From: Beijerinckiaceae bacterium
GTDB lineage: Bacteria; Pseudomonadota; Alphaproteobacteria; Rhizobiales; Beijerinckiaceae
Length of the DNA stretch: 6,235 bases
NCBI GenBank assembly: GCA_027311205.1
Contig: DAICZI010000040.1
Location: 3,385 to 9,619 of the forward strand
Direction of reading: 5' to 3'
The position numbers were made by a program, and so were the translations under genes. Numbering within the stretch: position 1 is the first letter of the stretch; the number at the start of each line of letters is the position of its first letter. This document shows, in pieces, positions 1 through 6,091 of this stretch. The notes beneath the pieces were generated by a model. The model was not told the origin of the DNA and searched no databases. It saw only the letters and a program-made list of their open reading frames with translations.

Positions 1-337
1 GTGCGAACAAATGCATTGAGCCGCCCTTGCCTTTGCTCAGGCCGCTGCGGCGACCCGCGAGCTCCGCCATAATCCGCCGTGGCTCGACGCCGCAAGCCAA
101 CGCATGGGCATGATCGCGGTAGCCCGTGATCAACTGATCGTCTTGGGAAAGATGCGCCGCGACCCCTGCAATGATCGCCTCCTGGCCGATATAAAGGTGG
201 CAATAGCCCGCAATCAGGCCAAGACCATACATTTGCGCCACTTTTTCCTCGAAGCGACGCACCAGCAGCATGGTGCGATAGGCCGCCATGGCCTGATCGG
301 GCGAAAAACCAGCGTTATCCCCGCCATCCGCCTTCAT
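1..337 (-). CDS. pdhA: Pyruvate dehydrogenase E1 component, alpha subunit (N-terminal part, gene runs off the left edge)
   Basis: PdhA is the thiamine-diphosphate-binding alpha subunit of the E1 component of the pyruvate dehydrogenase complex, which decarboxylates pyruvate to feed acetyl-CoA synthesis in the cytoplasm. Translating the minus strand from ATG at 337 gives 112 residues before the window ends. They match the start of the family: MLLVRRFEEKVAQMYGLG at residues 23-40, the CHLYIGQEA block at 46-54, the YRDH motif at 73-76 (the Tyr-Arg pair is part of the cofactor region in this family) and GRRSGLSKGKGGSMH at 95-109. The catalytic C-terminal half lies outside the window. The start gives a family-like N-terminus; the ribosome binding site is weak (GGAA about 6 bases before ATG). 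The gene diverges from the secreted-protein gene at 514. A related dehydrogenase E1 alpha (acetoin or branched-chain) cannot be wholly excluded, but the motif blocks fit PDH best. Confidence 0.93.
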   Translation of the reverse strand, partial: MKADGGDNAGFSPDQAMAAYRTMLLVRRFEEKVAQMYGLGLIAGYCHLYIGQEAIIAGVAAHLSQDDQLITGYRDHAHALACGVEPRRIMAELAGRRSGLSKGKGGSMHLFA

Positions 338-375
338 GTGTCATTCCGATTCGTGCTGGTTTGCCAAGACCGGCG

Positions 376-381
376 ATTGTA
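376..381 (-). promoter_or_regulatory. Possible -10 box for pdhA
   Basis: The minus strand reads TACAAT here, five of six matches to the sigma-70 -10 consensus, about 39 bases upstream of the pdhA start codon. No convincing -35 box lies 16-18 bases further upstream, so this is only a candidate. It would give a leader of roughly 30 bases. Confidence 0.3.
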
Positions 382-410
382 GACATTCGCGCATGAAAAG
401 CGAGTGCGGA

Positions 411-439
411 TTGCTGATCTGCCGACAAAGCTCTATTGA
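411..439 (+). promoter_or_regulatory. Possible sigma-70 promoter for the secreted-protein gene
   Basis: TTGCTG at 411-416 and TATTGA at 434-439 are separated by exactly 17 bases and lie about 75 bases upstream of the TTG start at 514. The rest of the 338-513 divergent intergenic region shows no gene and no strong hairpin. The boxes are imperfect, so the call is tentative. Confidence 0.33.
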
Positions 440-501
440 AGCAGGGACAGCGGCAAGCTTCGCCAGCCGACCGCAGATCCGATAAACAAACAGATGCAAT
501 A

Positions 502-516
502 AAGGAATGACGATTG
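502..516 (+). promoter_or_regulatory. Ribosome binding site supporting a TTG start
   Basis: AAGGA at 502-506 lies 7 bases before the TTG at 514-516. This is a better arrangement than anything upstream of the in-frame ATG at 532. An ATG at 507 opens a different frame that ends after 12 codons, so it is not a competing gene start. Confidence 0.55.
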
Positions 517-1461
517 GCATTGTTGCTAGGCATGCGGTGGTGTGACGCACGCAAGCTGCACGGCGGGCTGGCCGGCCTGTTCGCCCTCGGCCTTGTTTGT
601 GGGGCACAGGCACAGACAGCCCTTTCGGCGGTGACACCCCCCGACCATCATCTGACGCTGTCGGCGCTGTTCAGCGGCACCAACAAGCCCGCGACAGCCA
701 ATGTCATCTGGCGGATATTTCGCGACCGCGCCCGCGCCGATGGCTCGCATCCGCTGATCGCTACATCCCATGCGGCGCAGCCGACCCTGAGCCTCCCTGA
801 CGGCAATTACGTGGTGCATCTTGCCTATGGACTGGCGTCCGCCCTTCGCGATGTCGATTTCACCCATGGTGACCAGCAACTGACGCTCACGCTCAAAGCC
901 GGCGCGCTGAAGCTTCACTGCACGTTAGGAGGCAGCGCGATTGCTCCAGCCAATCTGGCGATTTCGATCTATGCCGCAACCCCGACCAATCCAGAGGCCC
1001 GCCTGCTCATGGATCATGGCGCGCCCGACAAACTGATCGGTCTGCCTGAAGGCCATTATCACGTCGTTTCGACCTATCTTGACACTTTGGCGGCCAACAA
1101 TGGCGCAGCAGGCCATGGCACCGGCCACAAGGGCCTGCCCACCAATTCCGTGGTGTCTGCTGATCTTGTCGTGCACTCCGGCACCTTGACCACCGCGACA
1201 CTGCCTCACCAGGCAGCAACCATCACCTTGAAACTGGTGAATGTGCCGGGCGGTGGTGGCCTTGCCAACACCACATTCGCAATCCTCACACCCGGCGGCG
1301 ACGTCATCCGCGAGGTGATCGGCGCTTTCCCCAAACTGGTCTTGGCGGCAGGAACTTACGACGCGATTGCCCGCAACAATGGCAAAACTTATGAAAGCAC
1401 CATCAAGGTCGATGCTGGCATTGATCGCGATATCGAAATTCTCGCCACCAAGGGACAATGA
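514..1461 (+). CDS. Secreted (periplasmic) protein with three beta-rich repeat modules, function unknown
   Basis: This 315-residue protein has an export signal: a basic stretch (R13, K14), a hydrophobic core at about 17-30 and a signal-peptidase-like AQA|QT site after A33. The mature part appears to contain three similar modules, at about residues 46-128, 131-231 and 235-313. Each opens with an alternating hydrophobic strand (HLTLSALF, ALKLHCTL, ITLKLV), then a second strand (NVIWRIFR, NLAISIYA, NTTFAILT), then a Pro/Leu-Pro-Gly-Tyr turn (LSLPDGNYVV, IGLPEGHYHVV, LVLAAGTYDAI). This resembles carboxypeptidase-regulatory or PEGA-type beta-sandwich folds, but I cannot name a family with certainty. 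I recall similar uncharacterised proteins in Hyphomicrobiales. The TTG start is preferred because AGGA at 503-506 sits 7 bases before it; an in-frame ATG at 532 has only a weak site and would still leave a signal peptide. The stop overlaps a possible ATG (1458) of the next gene, suggesting translational coupling. Confidence 0.82.
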   Translation: MALLLGMRWCDARKLHGGLAGLFALGLVCGAQAQTALSAVTPPDHHLTLSALFSGTNKPATANVIWRIFRDRARADGSHPLIATSHAAQPTLSLPDGNYVVHLAYGLASALRDVDFTHGDQQLTLTLKAGALKLHCTLGGSAIAPANLAISIYAATPTNPEARLLMDHGAPDKLIGLPEGHYHVVSTYLDTLAANNGAAGHGTGHKGLPTNSVVSADLVVHSGTLTTATLPHQAATITLKLVNVPGGGGLANTTFAILTPGGDVIREVIGAFPKLVLAAGTYDAIARNNGKTYESTIKVDAGIDRDIEILATKGQ

Positions 1462-1466
1462 CGTTG

Positions 1467-1703
1467 ATGCAGACATTTTTCGTGCAGATCAAATGCGGCC
1501 TGGGTAAAACCTATGGCGTTGCCAGCGCACTCGCCTAGGCCGAAATCGCCTCGGAGATCTATTCGACCGCAGGCGATTTTGACATTCTCGCCAAGTTTTA
1601 CGTCGACGCCGACGCCGACATTGGTCATTTTGTCGGCGAGCACATCCATAAAATTGCGGGCATCGTCGATACCCGCACCATCATCACCTTCAAGGCCTTC
1701 TGA
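1467..1703 (+). pseudogene. Stand-alone Lrp/AsnC ligand-binding (RAM) domain protein, interrupted by an in-frame amber codon
   Basis: The frame from ATG 1467 to TGA 1701-1703 has 79 codons including the terminal stop, the usual size of the short, DNA-binding-domain-less Lrp/AsnC proteins. It starts MQTFFVQIKCGLGK, and after the interruption continues with AEIASEIYSTAGDFDILAKF and ends TRTIITFKAF. These are the expected strand-helix-strand segments and the G-x-x-D signature (G36, D39) of the ligand-binding domain. Codon 24 is TAG (1536-1538), in the first helix. The remaining 54 codons are open, keep GC-rich third positions and show no frameshift, so decay is minimal. No ATG, GTG or TTG occurs in frame after the TAG, so normal reinitiation is not available. 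If functional, the protein would bind an amino acid or other small ligand as an oligomer. Upstream in-frame starts are ATG 1458, which overlaps the previous stop as ATGA, and TTG 1464; AGGGA at 1451-1455 serves them. The family call is firm; the broken status depends on the base calls. Confidence 0.82.
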
Positions 1704-2105
1704 TCAGGCCGTCTGCTTGTGCATCATCGCGTCAAGTGACCAACCGCCAGCGCCAAACCCGACCAGCGCCAGAAAACCGCCGATAATGGACGTGTGGTGC
1801 AGGAAGGAAATGAAAGCCATCTGCCCGTTGGAAGGGGAATGGAAAATCACGGCCGCCAGAAGGGTGAAGCCCGCCAGCAGGAAAGCGGTGATCCGCGTCT
1901 GCCAGCCGACGATGACGGCGAGACCGCAACCAATTTCGGTCAGGATCACCAGCGGCAAAAGCGCGCTTGGCACGTGCATTTTGGCCATATAACCCGCCGT
2001 TCCGCTGTAATTGAAAATCTTGTTCAGGCCGGCCAGAACAAATTCACCGGCGAGCAGAATGCGGGCCAACAGCAGAATTGCATTTGTGTTCGTAGAGGAT
2101 TGCAT
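1704..2105 (-). CDS. DoxX-like small integral membrane protein
   Basis: The 133-residue protein matches the DoxX family (usual length about 120-150). These four-helix inner-membrane proteins have been linked in some bacteria to oxidative-stress defence and thiol or quinone redox complexes; the substrate is not known. Predicted membrane segments are at about residues 9-27, 47-67, 70-88 and 101-119. Family-like features are LLLARILLAGEFVLAGLNKI in helix 1, the VGWQTR turn at 66-71, the FHSPSNGQ loop at 88-95 and the IIGG start of helix 4 (107-110). The Lys-Asn pair often seen just before IIGG is His-His here (103-104). ATG 2105 was chosen because GGAG lies 7 bases before it; a longer frame from 2171 would add 22 non-family residues and start inside the promoter. 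It is convergent with the RAM gene, the two stop codons touching. It follows the EAL gene on the same strand but has its own promoter. Confidence 0.88.
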   Translation of the reverse strand: MQSSTNTNAILLLARILLAGEFVLAGLNKIFNYSGTAGYMAKMHVPSALLPLVILTEIGCGLAVIVGWQTRITAFLLAGFTLLAAVIFHSPSNGQMAFISFLHHTSIIGGFLALVGFGAGGWSLDAMMHKQTA

Positions 2106-2167
2106 GATTTGTCTCCAATGTGTGCAGCGCACCTTCCTCGGAGAATAATGCAAAAACGCCCCCAGAC

Positions 2168-2209
2168 GCAATTTGCAATGTTATAAGTTATACCTTGCAA
2201 TAACGCAAT
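2168..2209. promoter_or_regulatory. Operator-like palindrome and GCAAT repeats over the doxX promoter
   Basis: An 11-base palindrome, TATAAGTTATA (2182-2192), sits over the -10 box and the spacer. It is flanked by TTGCAA at 2173-2178 and 2195-2200, and GCAAT occurs four times (2168, 2175, 2197, 2205). The two GCAAT pairs are about 29-30 bases apart, close to three helical turns. A repressor bound here would block RNA polymerase. No regulator gene is adjacent, so the binding protein is unknown. Confidence 0.42.
2180..2208 (-). promoter_or_regulatory. Promoter of the doxX-like gene
   Basis: On the minus strand TTGCGT (2203-2208) and TATAAC (2180-2185) are separated by exactly 17 bases, a good sigma-70 arrangement. 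Transcription would start near 2173, giving a leader of about 65-70 bases to the ATG at 2105. The -35 box begins only 4 bases past the stop of the EAL gene, so doxX need not depend on read-through from it. Confidence 0.6.
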
Positions 2210-2212
2210 GTG

Positions 2213-4372
2213 TCACGCCACCGAGCGCGAGTTCGCCAGGCTGTCCGGGCCGTCATAGGTGCGCTGTGCTGCCAGCATACGGTCGATCTGCTCGCGCGGC
2301 ACCGGGCGCGAGAACAAAAAGCCCTGCAATTCATGCGCGCCTGCTGCTTGCAGGAAGCGGTGCTGTTCGGGCGTCTCGATGCCTTCAGCCGTCACGGTCA
2401 GGCCCAGCGCCCTGCCAAGATGAATCAGTGAATGCAGGATAATGGCGCTTTCACCGGTTGCCTCCATCGATTCAAGGAAGGATTTGTCAATCTTGATCTT
2501 GTCGAAAGCAAAACGCCGCAAATAAACCAGGCTTGAATAGCCCATGCCAAAATCATCCAGCGCCAGCCGGATGCCTTGGCCGCGCAAATCAAACATGATG
2601 GCCTCAGCCTCATCGGCATCGGCAATGACAACGCCTTCGGTGAGTTCCAGTTCGAGCCGCGTCGGGTCAAAATTCTCTTCCGAAAGAACCCGCTCGACAA
2701 TTTTGGCGAAATCTTTCTGGCGAAACTGGATCGGCGACACATTGACCGCAACGCGGACGCCGGGCCAGCGGCGGCCATCGCGGCAGGCTTGCCGCAGCAC
2801 AAATTCGCCAAGCGGCAGAATCAGGCCACGATCTTCCGCCAGCGCGATAAATTCGTCGGGCGGCACCAGGCCGCCCAAGGGATGCGGCCAGCGCACCAGC
2901 GCTTCGACGCAGCTCAGGCGCAAGCCATCGGCGGTCATGATGGGCTGGTAATGCACCAGAAGATTGCCGCTTTCGATCGCCTTGCGCAATTCATCTTCGC
3001 GGGTGCGCCGCGCACGCATGTCATCGCCCAGCATTTTTTCAAAGAACACAAAACGGTCACGGCCCTCTTTCTTGGCCAGTGCCAGCGCGGAGCTGGCAGC
3101 CTGGGTGAGTTCTTCGTCGGTGGCAGCGTCCGCTGGAAACATCGCAATGCCAATTGAAACCCGCACCCGGATTTCGAGATTGCCAAGATCAATGGGTTGG
3201 CGCAGGCAAGCGTGAATTTTGGTTGCCAGAATTTCACAATCGCGTGCGCTGGCAATTTCAGTCTGCAAAATGGCAAATTCGTCGCCATCAATGCGGGCCA
3301 GCCGATCCCCCGGCTGAAGCAGGCTGGCAATCCGGCTGACGGTGCCCTGTATCAGCTTGTCGCCGGCTTCCTGCCCGCAGGCATCATTGATTTCCTTGAA
3401 CCGGTCGATATCGACATAGAGCAGTGCAAAGGATGATTGTGCGCGGCGGCTGCGGGCGGTTTCAAGGGCCAGCAGTTGGCCAAATTGCGAGCGGTTGGGC
3501 AAATCGGTCAGTTTGTCAAACCCCGCCAGTCGCTGCGCCTGCGCCTCGCTGGCCCGCAGCTTTTTCATGGCACCATGCAGGTAGGCGATCATGATCATGG
3601 CAATCAGGATGGTAATCCCCATCAAGATCAACCCATCGCGAATCAGCATCAGGTCGCCGGGCCGTTGCGGGTGCCATTGCAACACCAGATGCGGGCCCTG
3701 GGGGCGGGTCACCGCCGCCTGCTGCGAAAGATCGACATGCGCGGCTGCGGGTGGAACTTGGCTGGCATTGCTCATTTTAATCGGCGCGACGCCTGCCGTG
3801 CGCGACAACCAGCCGAGCAGCCTGGAGTCGATTGGCTTCAGGGCAACGGCGGGTGTGGTGCCGCGCGCCGCCACGGCGACATAGGTCGCGCCGCCCAGCG
3901 ACAGCACGCCCATCGCGGGGGTTGCGGCAGCGGGTTGGCTCCCTCCGCCCCCGGCCGCAGTACCGGAAATTGAGCCCGTCACGTCGGCAGTGTCGGAATT
4001 GTCCCAACCCTGCCCCGCCAGATTATCGACAATCTCCGCGAAGCTCTGGTGTCCCGGCCACACGGGCGTGGCTCCGGCTTCGCCCTTGTCCATACCGATG
4101 ATGCGCAAGCCCGATTCATGCCTGGCTTTGGAATCGGTTCCGGTGATCAGGTCATGCTGCAACCGTGCCCGCATGCCAACCAACTCGCTAACCATGACGT
4201 GCTCGACCCTGATTTGCTCTGCCGTCCGCTGTGCGCGGTTCAATTCAAAGCGGTAGGCCACCAGCGCCATGGTGGTCAGCATGACAAGAGCCAGTGCCAA
4301 TTGGCCTGCTGCCAACACCAAACTGCGGCTCGCTTCTGAAACGGAAGGGGTAGTGCTTGATTGCAGTTGCAT
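2213..4372 (-). CDS. Membrane-anchored GGDEF-EAL protein, probably a cyclic-di-GMP phosphodiesterase
   Basis: The 719-residue protein has a membrane helix at about 18-40, a roughly 200-residue periplasmic region with a Gly/Ala-rich stretch (138-151), a second helix at about 247-265, a GGDEF domain at about 284-445 and an EAL domain at about 458-702. EAL domains hydrolyse c-di-GMP to pGpG. All the usual catalytic and metal residues are visible: E490 (EAL), N544, E576, D606-D607, K627, E663 and Q683, plus E579, which supports the DDFG loop. Their spacing from N544 onward equals that of characterised EAL enzymes such as RocR. The GGDEF site reads DGDEF (362-366); N329 and D338, the guanine contacts, remain, but the usual His of GHxxGD is Gln334. 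The inhibitory I-site RxxD is QPGD (353-356). I infer a phosphodiesterase with a GGDEF domain that may bind GTP without much cyclase activity. The periplasmic region is probably a sensor of unknown signal. The start has a GGGG stretch about 6 bases upstream. Confidence 0.93.
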   Translation of the reverse strand: MQLQSSTTPSVSEASRSLVLAAGQLALALVMLTTMALVAYRFELNRAQRTAEQIRVEHVMVSELVGMRARLQHDLITGTDSKARHESGLRIIGMDKGEAGATPVWPGHQSFAEIVDNLAGQGWDNSDTADVTGSISGTAAGGGGSQPAAATPAMGVLSLGGATYVAVAARGTTPAVALKPIDSRLLGWLSRTAGVAPIKMSNASQVPPAAAHVDLSQQAAVTRPQGPHLVLQWHPQRPGDLMLIRDGLILMGITILIAMIMIAYLHGAMKKLRASEAQAQRLAGFDKLTDLPNRSQFGQLLALETARSRRAQSSFALLYVDIDRFKEINDACGQEAGDKLIQGTVSRIASLLQPGDRLARIDGDEFAILQTEIASARDCEILATKIHACLRQPIDLGNLEIRVRVSIGIAMFPADAATDEELTQAASSALALAKKEGRDRFVFFEKMLGDDMRARRTREDELRKAIESGNLLVHYQPIMTADGLRLSCVEALVRWPHPLGGLVPPDEFIALAEDRGLILPLGEFVLRQACRDGRRWPGVRVAVNVSPIQFRQKDFAKIVERVLSEENFDPTRLELELTEGVVIADADEAEAIMFDLRGQGIRLALDDFGMGYSSLVYLRRFAFDKIKIDKSFLESMEATGESAIILHSLIHLGRALGLTVTAEGIETPEQHRFLQAAGAHELQGFLFSRPVPREQIDRMLAAQRTYDGPDSLANSRSVA

Positions 4373-4420
4373 GGAAAGCCCCGAATATCACCTTCGACGC
4401 TAACTAAAGCAGGTTAATAA

Positions 4421-4449
4421 TTACTAGTGGTTGGCATTTTTGATGTCAG
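4421..4449 (-). promoter_or_regulatory. Possible promoter of the GGDEF-EAL gene
   Basis: The minus strand reads CTGACA (4444-4449, five of six matches to TTGACA), a 17-base spacer and TAGTAA (4421-4426, a weak -10). The -35 box overlaps the radC stop codon. The 73-base gap between radC and the EAL gene is otherwise AT-rich with no terminator hairpin, so partial read-through from radC is also possible. Confidence 0.35.
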
Positions 4450-5135
4450 ATCAATCGCAAGCCCTTGAAGCTCGCGTGCCCGTCGCGGCCAACGATAAGG
4501 TGATCATGCACGACAATGCCCATCGTCTTGGCCGTGGCAACGATTTCCTGCGTCATGCGAATGTCGGCGGCGGACGGCGTGCAATCACCCGAGGGGTGAT
4601 TATGCACCAAAATAAGCGCCGAGGCCCCAAGCTCCAGGCCGCGCCGCACGACCTCACGCGGATAGACCGGCGTATGATCGACAGTGCCACGCCCCTGCAC
4701 TTCATCGGCAATGACAATGTTGCGCTTGTTGAGATAGAGAATTCGAAATTCCTCACGCGTCGCAAACGCCATTTTGGCGCGGCAATAATCCAGCAATTCC
4801 TTGAAGGACCCCATGACAGGGCGGTTCTGCGCCTTGACCTTGAGCAGGCGCGCCGCCGCTGCCTCGACGATTTTCAGCTCCAGGATGGCGGCCTGGCCTA
4901 GCCCCTCGACCTCAGCCAGACGCTCAGGTTCTGCCGCCAGCACTTCGGAGAAATCCCCGAACCGCGCCAACAATGCCTTGGCGAGGGCTTTGACATCGCG
5001 GCGCGGAATGGCGCGAAACAGCACCAGTTCCAGCATTTCATAATCCGACAGCGCCTGTGCCCCGGCCTCGCGCAGCCTCGCCCGCAGCCGATCACGGTGG
5101 CCGTGGTAATGGGGATCGGGCGGCACCTCAGCCAT
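4446..5135 (-). CDS. radC: RadC family protein (UPF0758), JAB/MPN domain
   Basis: The 229-residue product matches RadC family proteins (usual length about 220-230). The N-terminal part (about 12-97) holds the helical helix-hairpin-helix-like region, RDRLRARL through [15 protein letters not shown]. The C-terminal part (about 107-228) is the JAB/MPN metalloprotease-like domain. Its metal motif is complete: HNHPSGD with H178 and H180, then S188 and D191, and an upstream acidic pair E128-E129. The name is historical: the original E. coli radC102 DNA-repair phenotype was later attributed to recG, and the true role is unresolved. ATG 5135 is preferred; an upstream ATG at 5216 would add 27 residues lying wholly within map. 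The gene starts 4 bases after the map stop, so the two are very likely one transcript. Confidence 0.93.
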   Translation of the reverse strand: MAEVPPDPHYHGHRDRLRARLREAGAQALSDYEMLELVLFRAIPRRDVKALAKALLARFGDFSEVLAAEPERLAEVEGLGQAAILELKIVEAAAARLLKVKAQNRPVMGSFKELLDYCRAKMAFATREEFRILYLNKRNIVIADEVQGRGTVDHTPVYPREVVRRGLELGASALILVHNHPSGDCTPSAADIRMTQEIVATAKTMGIVVHDHLIVGRDGHASFKGLRLI

Positions 5136-5139
5136 CAAG

Positions 5140-5964
5140 TCAGACCTGCGCAGGCGGAAGATCAAGGCCTGCCGGCGATAGCGTGAAAATCTCGGCACCG
5201 GTTTCGGTGACGCCAATGCTATGCTCGAATTGTGCCGACAGCGAGCGGTCGCGCGTCACTGCCGTCCAGCCGTCGGCCAGCACCTTCACATGAGGGCGCC
5301 CCAGATTCAGCATGGGTTCAATGGTGAAGATCATGCCCGGCTTCAGGGGAATGGCAGATGTTTTATGGCTGTAATGCAGAATGTTCGGCTCATCATGGAA
5401 CAATTGCCCCAACCCATGTCCGCAAAACTCGCGCACCACCGAACAGCGCTCAGCTTCGGCAAAAACCTGGATCGCGGTGCCGATATCATGGGTGGTGGCA
5501 CCAGGCTTGACGGCGGCAATGCCGCGCATCAGGGCCTCGTAGGTGACTTCAATCAGCCGGGACGCCCGGCGCGAGACCGCGCCGACCTGATACATCCGGC
5601 TGGAATCGCCGTGCCAGCCTTCAACAATCAGCGTCACATCGATATTGATGACATCGCCTTCGCGCAGCGGCTTGTCGTCGGGAATGCCATGGCAGACAAC
5701 GTGGTTGATCGAGGTGCAGACCGATTTACGAAAGCCGCGATAATCGAGTGGGGCGGGATAGGCTTTGTGCGCCATCGCAAAATCAAAGCAAAACTGGTCA
5801 ATTTCGTTGGTCGTGACTCCAGGACGCACCAAAGGGGTCACCGCATCCAGCAGCGTTGCTGTCAAATGGCCGGCCTTGCGCATGGCGGCAAACGCCTCCG
5901 GGCCATGCAGCTTGATGTGCCCGGTCTTGCGCAAAGGGGCTTGGGCGGCTTCAATAAAAGTCAT
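5140..5964 (-). CDS. map: Type I methionine aminopeptidase
   Basis: This cytosolic metalloenzyme removes the initiator methionine from nascent proteins after deformylation, and is normally essential. At 274 residues it is slightly longer than E. coli MAP (264), with an N-terminal extension of about a dozen residues before [12 protein letters not shown] (21-32). All five metal ligands are present with the E. coli spacing: D109 (INIDVT), D120 (HGDSS), H183 (CGHGLGQ), E216 (FTIEPML) and E247 (QFEHS). The catalytic histidines H92 (CHGIPDD) and H190 (LFHDEPN) are also there. ATG 5964 is the first in-frame start giving the family N-terminus, with GGGA about 9 bases upstream. It is followed after 4 bases by radC, an order I recall from other alphaproteobacteria. 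Regulation is not obvious beyond the possible promoter and palindromes upstream. Confidence 0.96.
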   Translation of the reverse strand: MTFIEAAQAPLRKTGHIKLHGPEAFAAMRKAGHLTATLLDAVTPLVRPGVTTNEIDQFCFDFAMAHKAYPAPLDYRGFRKSVCTSINHVVCHGIPDDKPLREGDVINIDVTLIVEGWHGDSSRMYQVGAVSRRASRLIEVTYEALMRGIAAVKPGATTHDIGTAIQVFAEAERCSVVREFCGHGLGQLFHDEPNILHYSHKTSAIPLKPGMIFTIEPMLNLGRPHVKVLADGWTAVTRDRSLSAQFEHSIGVTETGAEIFTLSPAGLDLPPAQV

Positions 5965-5985
5965 TGGAACACATCCCGGTGAGCG

Positions 5986-6000
5986 TTTGAATAATTCAAA
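5986..6000. repeat. 15-base palindrome upstream of map
   Basis: TTTGAAT and ATTCAAA form perfect 7-base arms around a single A, 22-36 bases before the map start codon. It lies in the likely 5' leader. With a one-base centre the full arms cannot fold into a normal RNA loop, so a dimeric protein-binding site is more natural than a hairpin. Chance occurrence in this AT-rich spot is possible. Confidence 0.4.
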
Positions 6001-6003
6001 TCT

Positions 6004-6032
6004 GAGATAATCCGTTTATGTCGCAGCGACAA
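6004..6032 (-). promoter_or_regulatory. Possible promoter of map-radC
   Basis: TTGTCG (6027-6032) and TATCTC (6004-6009) are spaced 17 bases apart on the minus strand, about 40-70 bases before map. The -10 box matches only three of six positions. A 13-base palindrome, TGTCGCAGCGACA (6019-6031), covers the -35 box and could be an operator. Confidence 0.3.
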
Positions 6033-6091
6033 GGTTCAAAGCAGCCCGACCCAAGCCGGTGGCGCAACCCATGTCTGCACCGCAACAAGCC

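Noticed and set aside
925..1476. Long minus-strand open frame opposite the secreted-protein gene
   Set aside because: The plus-strand product has a signal peptide, modular repeats and a ribosome binding site. The antisense frame has no recognisable motif and is a by-product of GC-rich codon bias.
1467..1703. TAG reassigned or recoded as an amino acid in this organism
   Set aside because: Only one case is seen, no suppressor tRNA or pyrrolysine gene is in the window, and the fragment at the right edge probably uses TAG as a normal stop. It is kept only as a minor alternative.
2122..2140. GTGC-AGC-GCAC small hairpin in the doxX leader as a terminator or riboswitch
   Set aside because: The stem is only 4 base pairs, has no T-run and shows no riboswitch-like conserved core.
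2106..2171. Extended doxX start at ATG 2171
   Set aside because: It would place the start at about the transcription start point and add a non-family, non-membrane stretch; ATG 2105 has a clear GGAG site.
3437..3973. Plus-strand open frame of 178 codons inside the EAL gene
   Set aside because: It lies opposite a clearly recognised GGDEF-EAL protein, has low-complexity composition (Gln, Gly, Arg, His) and no credible start signal.
4397..4420. CtrA-like TTAA/GTTA half sites upstream of the EAL gene
   Set aside because: TAAC-N8-GTTA is present, but the spacing does not match the TTAA-N7-TTAA CtrA consensus, so it is probably AT-rich background.
5136..5216. Extended radC start at ATG 5216
   Set aside because: It would add 27 residues lying wholly within the map coding region, and ATG 5135 gives the family's usual length.
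5221..5982. Plus-strand open frame of 253 codons opposite map
   Set aside because: The minus strand encodes methionine aminopeptidase with all catalytic residues; the antisense frame resembles no protein and mirrors its codon pattern.
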